This document shows, one piece after another, positions 23,218 through 33,011 of a DNA stretch of 64,000 bases. Under the pieces are notes generated by a model that saw only the letters and a list, made by a program, of their open reading frames with translations, was not told the DNA's origin and ran no database searches. The translations under genes and the position numbers were made by a program. Position 1 is the first letter of the stretch. Each line of letters opens with the position of its first letter. Source of the DNA: Gossypium raimondii (taxonomy: Eukaryota > Streptophyta > Magnoliopsida > Malvales > Malvaceae); assembly GCF_025698545.1 (NCBI RefSeq), contig NC_068567.1, positions 55,185,371 through 55,249,370 of the forward strand, read 5' to 3'.

Positions 23218-23273
23218 TTCAGTGCCAAAGCCCTTGCTCACCAATCCGACGTGAGAGAGAGGGGTAGAGACGG

Positions 23274-23403
23274 GTGATGGAAGTTTTTGGAGATGGGTGG
23301 ATTGGCAAAACGCTCCCTTCCTCTTTCCCATCTATTGTATTTGTAATAATATATGCAATGAAGTTGATTTTGCCAGCTCCGCCCATTCCAAACATTTCCG
23401 CTG
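23274..23403 (+). ncRNA. MIR482: miR482/2118-family precursor hairpin (cluster hairpin 1)
   Basis: The 5' arm at 23289-23310 (starts GGAGATGGGTGG, ends TTGGCAAAA) pairs with the 3' arm at 23368-23389 (starts TTTTGCCAGC, ends CCGCCCATTCC), with two single-base bulges. The stem extends outward through GATGGAAGTTTTTGG against CCAAACATTTCCGC. The loop is about 57 nt. The TTGCC...CCCATTCC pattern is that of miR2118/miR482. Whether the mature form starts at TTTTGCC or two bases later, as in miR2118, cannot be decided from sequence. The expected target is the P-loop codons of NBS-LRR genes. Confidence 0.86.
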
Positions 23404-23487
23404 CTTCTCTCTGTCCCTTGTGTCTCTCATCCAATAAATACTTGGGTTGAGTGAAAATAAAAAGGAGGAAGAGGGAAAGGGAGAGAG

Positions 23488-23590
23488 TGGTGTTGGGAGT
23501 AATAGGTATGGGGGGTATGGGCAGGTTTGTGTTTTTTTAAGGCACAATTCTTCCCAACACCTCCCATACCCTTCATTTCCAACCGTTGCT
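23488..23590 (+). ncRNA. MIR482: miR482-family precursor hairpin (cluster hairpin 2)
   Basis: The 5' arm at 23505-23526 (starts GGTATGGGGGG, ends GGGCAGGT) pairs with the 3' arm at 23549-23570 (starts TCTTCCCAAC, ends CTCCCATACC) around a short loop of about 22 nt. The 3' arm is very close to the widespread legume/cotton miR482b form (UCUUCCC.ACACCUCCCAUACC pattern). The lower stem pairs GGTGTTGGGA with TTTCCAACCG. It lies about 85 bases after hairpin 1 on the same strand, so processing from one primary transcript is likely. Confidence 0.88.
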
Positions 23591-23599
23591 CCCCTTCCC

Positions 23600-24402
23600 T
23601 ACCCTTTTTCAGGTTTGCTTTTCCTTTTACTCTATCTTCTTATTCACATCTTATAATTATTATTTTGCATAATATCCAACCTCAATATTTACATCTTTAA
23701 TTATTTTGATATATATATATATTTTTATCTTTTAAGTTAAATTTGTCCAAAAATTTTAAAAAAAAAGAATTAAATCGTTTTTCTTATAAAAACTGTTGAT
23801 TAAACAATTAATTTTTTGTAACGATATTAGTTTAACAACCTGCATAATAATAATTCATGTATATTTTATATTGACATAACACGTTAACAAATAATCTTAA
23901 AAATATAATAAATTATAAATTATAAAAAAGTTTATAAAAATTTAAAAATTAGCATAAATAATTACATGTTAGATTGTCATTCGAGATGCATGTTTAAAAA
24001 TTTAATATTTTAGATAGTATTTTGTTAAATAAAATAATACTTTAACTTTTTTCTTTATGGTCAATTTTTAAAAAAATTAAGGGTTAAATTTAATTAAAAA
24101 AGATAAAAATTAAATTGATAAAAAAATATAAATATTAAGAGCTAAATTTAAAAATTAAGGATTTTTTTTATATGTAATTTATTGGAGTTGTATTAATTCT
24201 TGGACAGAGATGTCTCCATCAATTTCAAGATCTGTAATATTGGGTGTTTATTATTTTGTCGCTGTGTTCTCAAAGAAGTCGACGGCTATAGATGCTTTCC
24301 ATAAATAAGTAAAAAGAGCTACAGATGCCACATGTGATATGTTTGACGATAGGATAGATCAACGACGTAGGATGCTTGTTAGTCAAATAAAGTCAATGGG
24401 AA
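23600..24402. other. Downstream of the MIR cluster; AT-rich, nothing recognised
   Basis: Contains long A/T runs and a (TA)n stretch at about 23707-23723. No domain-bearing frame and no clear repeat pair were found. Confidence 0.5.
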
Positions 24403-24412
24403 TAAATTAGTA

Positions 24413-25407
24413 TAAGGATGAGTATTCGGTCGAGTTGAATCAAGTTAAAAAATTTTGAGTTAGTTGAGTTGACAAATCTTATTTTAGCAATTGAACTCAT
24501 TTTAAATATTTTTCGAATCAAGTCAAAAAATTTTGAGTTGAGTCGAGTCGAATTAACGAATCTTATTATTTATATTTAATGTTCTGTTTACATGAACTGA
24601 TTATTTTACTAGTAGACAAAGTACAAGTTTTTAAATTAAATTTGAGTAAAGGGAAAAAGGAGAGTGGGGCAATTCGGGAAAGAAAGTAAGATTAATGGGT
24701 AAATATTTATCAAAACAACGTTGTTTTACCTTTTAACTTTAGAAAAGGTAAATATTTATTAAAACGACGTAGTTTTGTATTTTTTTATTTAGATTTTCGG
24801 ATAACTCGAATTAAGAGTGAGCGTTCGATGGAATTGAGTGAAACCGTTTGAGTTAAATTAGAAAAATTAATAATGTTAAATTAAAATATTGTACAATATA
24901 ACTATTTTCATGTTAGAACACATAAATTTGAAACGATATATATTTGAAAAAAATTTAAAGCGAAAAAAGAAGAAGATATTTTAGTATGATAAACTTAAAT
25001 CCTTAATCACCGATTTAGATTCCAAATTTATTATTTTATAAAATTTTTATATTTTTTGTTTTTATAAAATTTATAATTTTTAAAATACAAATTTTATAAT
25101 TTTTATAAATATTTTGAATTTTAAAATTATTTTCAAATTTTGAAAATTACTTTGATTTTTTTTAATTTTTGTTAAGAGAGACCAATTTGCTCATTTTCAA
25201 AATTGTCAATGACCAAAACGATATTTATACTAATCTGTTATTCGAATTATTCGAGTTATGCGAATTGTAAAAATTCAACTGACTCGAAATCGAAATCCGA
25301 AATTTCTTATTCGAGTTGACTCGAATAATTCAAATAACTCAATTCGATTAACTCGAAATTTAAAATTTTTTCGATTTTTTCGAATCGAATCAAATTTTGC
25401 TCACCTA
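24413..25407. mobile_element. Non-autonomous inverted-repeat element with 10-bp flanking duplication
   Basis: TAAATTAGTA flanks both sides (24403-24412 and 25408-25417). The left end reads TAAGGATGAGTATTCGGTCG and the right end, read inward, TAGGTGAGCAAAATTTGATT, both leading into sequence rich in TCGAGTT, AACTCGAAT and CGAATCGAA words. No coding capacity is visible. The ends resemble plant hAT-type TAGGGGTGAGCA termini, but hAT duplications are normally 8 bp, so the superfamily is uncertain. Confidence 0.75.
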
Positions 25408-25417
25408 TAAATTAGTA

Positions 25418-25825
25418 CTTTTCTAAAATTAACTTTAACAAATTGCGGTAGAAAATGGAAGCGGATTTTTTTTTCCATGAATTTAAGATTAAGTTGGAAT
25501 TTTAGGGTATTTTTAGATGGACGAGTGTCTACCTAGAGTTAGTGTAAAAACAACGGTGAAGATGATATTAGGTATTGTAGTAATATTTTAATGTGAGACA
25601 AAAAAAAAATCTAAACACACCGCATTGGAAGTAAACACCTATCTAAAGGGGCCTTTAGTTTCTATTTGGATGGGTGGTAAGATTAATTTTGGTAAGATTA
25701 AAAATAATGGTGATGATGATATTGAATATTGTAATAGTGAAATTAAAATCAATGATAGAATATATGTTTGAATCGTGGTAAGGTAAAAATAGAAAATGAC
25801 ATTTAAAGACATAATATTAAAATGA

Positions 25826-25869
<44 letters not shown>

Positions 25870-26785
25870 AATAGAAATATTAAATCATGTCTAATTTAAA
25901 TAATAAAATTAAAATTAAAATGATATAATGTTAAATAATTGTTTAAAGTTACTAAAACTATATTCATATTAAAAGTAAAATATAAAAAAATTCAATTATA
26001 TTAATATTGATTAATAAAATATATTAAAATTATTTTAATAATCGAGTTACTCGAGTTCGAACTCAATTAAGCTCATTTACCAATTTTTGTTCTTGAGCTC
26101 GGCTCGATAATTAAGCTTAGGGTTAATAATATATATTAAGGGTAATAGCTAATTTAATAATATAAAAAATATGAAAAGCTTGATAAGGCTTGCAAGTTGT
26201 TCGAGTCAAGTATTACTAAATTCAAATTCGACTCGATCGATAGCTAAAGTTCGACTCGATAATTATCAAATCGGGTTTAATTTTTTCTGAGTTGAGCTCG
26301 GGTAACTTGCAAGCACCAACATCTTACTTACACTCCTATTCTTGTTGAATTTGGGAGTGTGGTGAGTTCATATCGACTGGTGGCCTATCCAAACAGCTCT
26401 AGACGATACTATTGAGAGATAAAAAAAAATTAAAGGAAAATAATTCATTATTGTTTAGAGTGTTTTATTCAAAATGCAAAATGAATGAGAATATATGTGG
26501 TTATAGAAAAGATTGTTAGATTAGTATTTTATTTTGAAAAATTAGGTTTCGTTTGGTTTTAAGAAATAAAAGTCATTTTCATTTTTTTTTACAAAATGAA
26601 AAGTATTTGGTTGAAAATTTTAAAATGTGAAAAATTTGTTTTCACTAAAATACATTGATACTAGATCAGACTTTTATAAATACAATAATAAAATTTTCAA
26701 CTGTTTTCAAATATTCAATTTGATATTTAGTTCATTAAAACATTTTTTAATTTATATTTAACAAATGTGTTTTTCATTTTTTTAA
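25418..26785. other. Repeat-rich intergenic stretch with (TA)20 microsatellite
   Basis: A (TA)n run of 20 units lies at 25827-25866. At 26040-26310 there are CTCGAGTT, GAGCTCGG and TTCGACTCGAT words like those of the neighbouring inverted-repeat element, probably another decayed copy. No gene was recognised. Confidence 0.6.
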
Positions 26786-27759
26786 AGGATAAAGCACAAG
26801 AATAGTCATCACTCATTTAGTTGGTTCTATTTTGAACCTCCAACTATAATTTCTTTTATGTAATCACTTAATTTTTGAAATTTAATATTTTAGTCACTCT
26901 TATCATTAACTTAGTTGTTCAATGCTTACACAATCTATCAATTTGATCCTAAATCTAAAAGAATTAAACAAATTTAACTTTCAATGCTTATAAAATTTTA
27001 TAAAATATATTAAAATAATTTTATATTTACTTTTAAAATTTTAAAATTTATATTTGCTTTCTTTTTTGTATAACTTATTTTTACTTTTCTCATAAACAAT
27101 GCTTATTTTCTCATCAACCAAACATACGAAAAACCTAGAAATTAAAGTTATTTTTATTTAATCTCTTTTGATTTAGTCCCTTTTATTTTGCTATATTATT
27201 TGTCTCAAATGTCTAATTAAAAACAAGAAAGATGCTTAAAATTAACAAATTTATAAACCCAAAAAAATGGTTGGGGTTGACGACATCAGCACTAATGGCC
27301 TTATTCTTAGTGCCTTATTCTTTGCTACAGAGATAGTACCGGTTAGACTTTAGTGCTCTCGTGCCTTTATCATTTCTAGCTCAAACGTTGGAGAGAGATT
27401 GTAGGTCATGGTTATAACATTTGATATTTCTAGCTTCTTCAATTAAATGAAAGAAAGAACAAAGTGAAAGATAATCTGGAAAGTCGTTTTGGGTACAAAT
27501 CTTAAAAATATTTTTAGATTTACTTTTTAAAAATTTTAAAAATTACATTTATTTTTAAAAAAATTTAAGATTTTTTTTATAACACTCCTAACCCTTATCC
27601 GTCACTGGAACAAGGTTATGGAGCATTATCGGGCTTTACGGATTAAATACGAATATTTCACAATATTTAATAAACATATCTGAAACCAATCATAAATTAC
27701 TCACATTGTCCCTTTTATGAGCCTTTGAGGCCCAAAATATGCATTTGAAATAAATCAGG

Positions 27760-30700
27760 TGTAATACCCTGAAAATTACTACAGTAAGAAAGTAAGGTAT
27801 TATCCTTAATATAGTTAAGTAAGGAAATAAAGTGACAAAAAGGGAAATTTTGAGTTATGTCAACATTAGGAAGTATATTATGATATATTAATTCAAGAAA
27901 TGACTAAATCGCAAAAGTAAGAAAAGTTTTGTGGCCCAAGAGTAAACACTCAAAATTTGAAGGGTTAAAGTGTAAATATGAAAAAGTTGAAGGACCAATA
28001 GTGCAAATATTTTAAGGGTGGAATGATCTAGAAACTAAGGAAAATGGATGAATTAAGACCAAATTGAATAGGTGAAAAATTATGAGGGACTAAATCATAA
28101 TTTTACCAAATTAAGTGATGACTGAAGGATAGAATTTTAAAAGATCATAAAGGACAAAATGGTCAATTAGAAAGAGAGAACTCTAAAAGGCAATGATGAT
28201 GTTAGAGATATTTTGATGATATTTTATAATTATTTAATTAGATAAATATTATTTTATTAATATTTTAATAAAATATTTTATTAATATTTTATTTAGTATA
28301 TAAGGAAAGAAAGATGAAGAATTCTCTTCATCTTTCCATGCACCCATGTTAGAAGAGAAGAGAAGAAAGAAAATTTCTTTTCTTTACAATTTGGTTCTTT
28401 TACCAAAAATTCACCATTTTCACTTAGAAATCAAAAGAATTTCCATAGTTGCCAAAAGAGTAAAATAATAAGGAGACTATGGGGAGTTACAATATCAAGT
28501 TAGATTCAAGAAATAGAAGCTGAAGGAGAGAGAAAATCAAGTTAAAGATTGAAATCAATAGAATAAGGTAAGAACATCAAGATTTTAATATATTTTTAAG
28601 TTTGATATTATTGAAAAAGCATGAAAATGGTGTTAAAGTAGAGTTTTATTATATAAGATTCTATGTTCTTGATATGTTAGCGAAGGGAAATAAGAGGAAG
28701 TGATAGGAAATATTGTAGAGAAAGGAAATGAGGGTGTTATAAAGTTAGTTATCAACATTTTACACTAAAACAGTTTTGGACAGTAGCAATAGTCTGCCTT
28801 TGAAAATTTACCAAAAATTGTAAAAATTGAATTAGAGGTTAAGTAAAGTATTAAATTAAATCCTATTGAGTCTAGTTTTACATACAAGAAACGTTGAAGC
28901 AAAAAAATTCATATTATGAGATATATGAATTTTGTGAGACAATGTTAGATTGATTTTGGGTTCCCTATTCGACTTTAGAAAATCATCAAAATTGTAAAAA
29001 ATAATTATAGGTTTAAATTTATATTTTAAATTATTAATGAGTATATTTTCAAGAGAAACAAATAGAAACATCATCCAAATTTCGTACTAAGAGATAATTA
29101 TTTTTAGTAAAGAAAGGTCGAAGCTGTTAAACAACGAGTAACAGAGATAAATTTGAAGATTTTACTGTACTTATTGGCTAAATATTAAATTCTAAAATTT
29201 TTATGGTAAAAATATATTTGAGTCTAGTTTCAAAAATATCAAGCGGATCTTAATTTAGAATTCTGTAGCTCAAGATATAAATAATTTAGTGACTATGACT
29301 TAAGTGGACAGCTTTGATATGAATATAAGTAAATAGTGAAATTATAGATAATATTACATATAAGCATGTTATATACATTAAGGATGTGGAATGGAGAGGA
29401 GGAGGAGGAAAATATATGAATATTCAGCTAGCATGGGTTTACATTAAAAATGGCTAATTTGCATGTTTTAGGCTCAGGGGCTAAATTGAATAAAAGTAAA
29501 ATTTTAAGGGTAATTTTGTAAAATGTAAAAATGACCAAATTGTATGAAATGAATTATTTTATTGTCTAAATTAATATATATTGAAAGAAATTATTAATAT
29601 CAAGTGTGTTTAGAGCTTTAATTTTGTTGTATGATGATATTATAAAGTGATTTTGTAAATATTAATGTTAGTATCAAGTTGTGAAAATAGTTAAAATATT
29701 AGGGTTTGGTATTAAATTTATATTTTATTAAGGGTTGTATGATAGCCTAGAATATTTGGATAAATTATTAATTGAGAAAAATTAGTTGAGTTGATAGATT
29801 TATTAGTTAAGAGACTAAATTGTAAAAGTTGAAAAAGTCAGTAATTGTGTAAATTTGAAAAGTTGAAGGGTATAAAATGTGAAATAAATTGAAACTGAAA
29901 TATATGCTAATGAATGAGTAATTTTGTATTTTAGATTAAGAATCCGTAGTTACTTGTAAAAAGGAAAAATAATGGAATAGTCCCTAAACTCCTGCAATTA
30001 TTACAATTCAATTCAGATAAGTTCATATGTTTAAACTTTCATGATTATATGTTAATTTAGGAATGGTATAATATATTTATTCCTATTTTTTTGTTGAAAT
30101 TAAGATTATTGTAAAAGTATGAAAATTGAATTGAATGTTTAAAATGAGTAGAACGCGGGATTAAGTACGAGCGTTCCGTGGCAAAGAATGAATTGACGGA
30201 TAAGACCATGGTTGGACCATGGAAATGTTTAACTGTAAGACCATGGTTGAGCTGTGGCATTTTAATGAAAAGACCATAACTGGGTTATGACACTATGAAC
30301 GTAAGACCATGGTTGAACCATGAGAGTGTTTATATGTAAGACCATAACTGGGCTATGACATTCTGATCATAAGACCATAACTGGGCTATGGCACTATGAA
30401 CGTAAGACCATGGTTGGACCATGGTAATTTTTATATGTAAGACCATAGCTGGGCTATGGCATTCTAATAATAAGACCATAACTGGGTTATGGCACTACGA
30501 ATGTAAAGGATGAATTGACGGAAAATGTAAAGGATGATATATGAAGAAACAGTAAAAGATGATATGTATCATGAAATGTGTATATATATTAATATATTGA
30601 TATGTGATACATGAAAATTATGTAAGTTGAGACGAGTATAAATTCAAGTGTGACATGTTGAGATAATAAGTTTATCAATGTTGAATTTATATTAAATATG

Positions 30701-31873
30701 TTCAAGTATGCTAACAAATGTTGTTGTTGATACTTAGACAAGTTCCAAGCTATTGGTTAAATGGTAATATATTTATTTGTATGATGCGTTAAAACGGAAG
30801 TGCTCAAATGAAAATATGTTTGTACTCATGAAAGAGTGATAAGTTTTAAGTTATGCAATTTCTTATGAAATGGTTTATCATGTGATTAATTTTAAAAAGG
30901 GCTATGTTCAAATGCATTAGCTTATGGTTATGGTGGTATGGCATGTTTATGACTGGTAAGTTATGCATATGGAATGAGTGGGGAAAGTAAAGAAATGCAA
31001 ATGAAAACTTAGAAATTTGGAATAGTTAAAGTTGTTGAATATACTTTATGAATATTGGGGCATCAATATTGGATTATTATGGATATGTATAAATTTCTTA
31101 TTTAAAATGAATTGATATGATTAAAGTTTATACGAGCCTACTAAGCACTCATTGCTTACGTAATTATTTTCCTTTACTTTTCAGATTATCAAAAGCTCGA
31201 TTAGGTTGGAAGCTTGTTGGAGATATATCACACTATCCATTGGTTCTATTGGTATTTTTGAATGTTTTAATTTTAGTCATAATGGTATGTATATGTATTT
31301 TGTTTAATGTTGGTTTTTATGTAAATTGTTGACATTAGCCACTTATTTTAGCTTGTGTTGAATGCCATGTTATAGTTTGTAGATTTGTGAATTGGTGGGG
31401 CTAGGTTAGTAACAAATTGGGTGAGAAATATGGCTTGAAATGATCTATTTTCGTCCACACGGGCAAAGACACGGCCGTGTGTCTCAACCGTGTGTGACAC
31501 ATGGCTAGGTGACACGGTCGTGTATCCCTTGTATCTTAAATTTGAACAAAACAGAATACCGACACGACCTGAGACACGGACGTGTCTCCAAACCGTGTGA
31601 GTCACATGGCCTGGCCACACGGCCATGTGACACCTGCAATGTTGAAAATTTTAAATATTTTTTGAAATTTTTTTTGACTCTTCAATTTAGTCCCTATTTG
31701 TTTCTAATACAAAATTTGGGCCTCGAGGGCTCGTTTAAGGGACAATATGTATGATTTTTATTGGTTTCTAATATGAATGTTAGATGAAATGAAATGTCTG
31801 ATAATTAATTTGTAAACTCCAGTAATGCTTCGTAACCCTATTCCGGCGACAGATTCGGGTTAGAGGTGTTACA
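27760..31873 (+). mobile_element. Solo LTR B (gypsy-type), 4.1 kb, nested in LTR A
   Basis: It begins TGTAATACCCTGAAAATT and ends TCGGGTTAGAGGTGTTACA. LTR A sequence stops at 27759 and resumes at 31874 (GCATTTGAAATAAATCAGG, then TTGGGACTTAACCGG). The flanking 5-mers TCAGG and TTGGG are each one CpG transition from TCGGG. TATATAAGG at about 28298 followed by a pyrimidine-rich CTTCATCTTTCCATG supports plus orientation. There is no gag or pol. Short frames inside (for example 31117-31332) have no domain. Confidence 0.8.
30201..30505 (+). repeat. Array of 9 short hairpin units (32-35 bp) in solo LTR B
   Basis: Units start with (T)AAGACCAT at about 30201, 30236, 30268, 30302, 30337, 30370, 30403, 30438 and 30471. 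The core is a 7-base arm, a TGG loop and a complementary arm. Examples are CCATGGT-TGG-ACCATGG, CCATAAC-TGG-GTTATGG and CCATAGC-TGG-GCTATGG. Arms differ between units yet stay paired; several units carry one or two mismatches. It starts about 25 bases after a GAACGC...GCGTTC stem (30151-30176). Confidence 0.9.
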
Positions 31874-32215
31874 TTGGGACTTAACCGGAAACTCAGAAAA
31901 TTTATCCCAAAATTTCAAAAATTTTCTTAGGAGCAGGGGACACATGCCCGTGTGAGTAGGAGACACGCCTGTGTCGTAGGCCATGTGGGCATTCGATGTG
32001 AAGCATATGGTCGTGTCCCAGCCCGTGTCCATACCCGTGTAACTCTTTAACTTGGGTCACACAGCTAACCACATGCCCGTGTGCTAGGCCATGTGCAAAA
32101 ACCTGGGCATTCTATTTCAAAATTTTAAGATGCATGGGACACACGGCCGGATCACATGCCCATATGCAAGGCCGTGTGTCACACACTGCTGAGACACACG
32201 CCCGTGTCTCTACTT
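31445..32215. repeat. Clusters of CACACGGCCGTGTG-type palindromes in both solo LTRs
   Basis: In LTR B (about 31455-31630) and again in LTR A (about 31934-32215) the sequence is packed with ACACGGCCGTGTG, GACACGGTCGTG, CACGCCTGTGTC, CACGCCCGTGTC and related near-palindromes, in an otherwise AT-rich setting. The clusters sit in the same 3' part of each LTR and face each other across the 31873/31874 junction. Confidence 0.85.
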
Positions 32216-32893
32216 GTGTAGATGAAAATAGGCCATTTTAAGGCCACTTTTCTCACCCATTTTGATATCAACCTATACACAACATTTTAATACCTCAATA
32301 CATCCCAAGCAAGCAATCAACACAAACAAAAATCATGTTTTAAGTATGATATAACATCACAAATACTCAATTACTTAAACTTACCTATTCAACCTATTTC
32401 ATTGAATTATCAAAATCCACTACTAATCACATTCAAACATGTATCATTCACAGCCACATTTCAAAATATATTTCATTTTTAATTCAACCCTATACATGCC
32501 ATATAAACCAAAGTATACGTTGCAAAAGCTACCGGATTAAGTTGGATAGTGTGACTTGATGTGTTGATCCGATCTTCCGACCTCACGTTAATCTACAAGG
32601 ACATTAAACAACACAAGTAAGCTTAAGGAAGCTTAGTAAGTTCAATGGTTTTAAACATAAATCTTACCGAACATTGAACATACTATAACCAAATCAAGTA
32701 AGTAAATCATTCAAATTACATTTCTTGCCAATCACAACTTCAATTTATGAATTCACTTATTTCACATCAATTCTATCAATAACTTTAAATCTTTTTATAT
32801 CAATTTCATATGTCACTTACCATCCCTTACCAAATCGAAAAACGTCTTATGGATATGAGTACATCGTATACAGAAGACCAAAGGCTGCACAGA

Positions 32894-33011
32894 AGCACAT
32901 AAGTGCTAAACAGAAACCCGTAAAGGTTGAACGGAAGCTCATAAGAGCTAAACAGAAACCCAATAGGGTTAAACTAAAACTCATATGAGTTAACTGAAGC
33001 TCATAAGAGCT
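32894..33011. repeat. Array of 6 hairpin units with 21-bp period in solo LTR A
   Basis: Arms begin at 32894, 32915, 32936, 32957, 32978 and 32998. The units are AGCAC-ATAA-GTGCT, AACC(C)-GTAAA-GGTT, AGCTC-ATAA-GAGCT, AACCC-AATA-GGGTT, AACTC-ATAT-GAGTT and AGCTC-ATAA-GAGCT. Each has a 4-5-base arm, a loop of mostly 4 bases and a complementary arm, with spacers near AAACAGA. Four different arm sequences all remain paired. A GAACG...CGTTC stem lies at 33097-33122 on the upstream side in LTR orientation. Confidence 0.92.

Noticed and set aside
22927..23656. Short protein frames over the MIR cluster
   Set aside because: They overlap the two miRNA hairpins on both strands, have no domain, and the pairing explains the sequence better.
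30201..30505. CRISPR-like repeat array
   Set aside because: Unit spacing fits at first glance, but there are no unique spacers, the units are palindromic throughout and the genome is plant nuclear.
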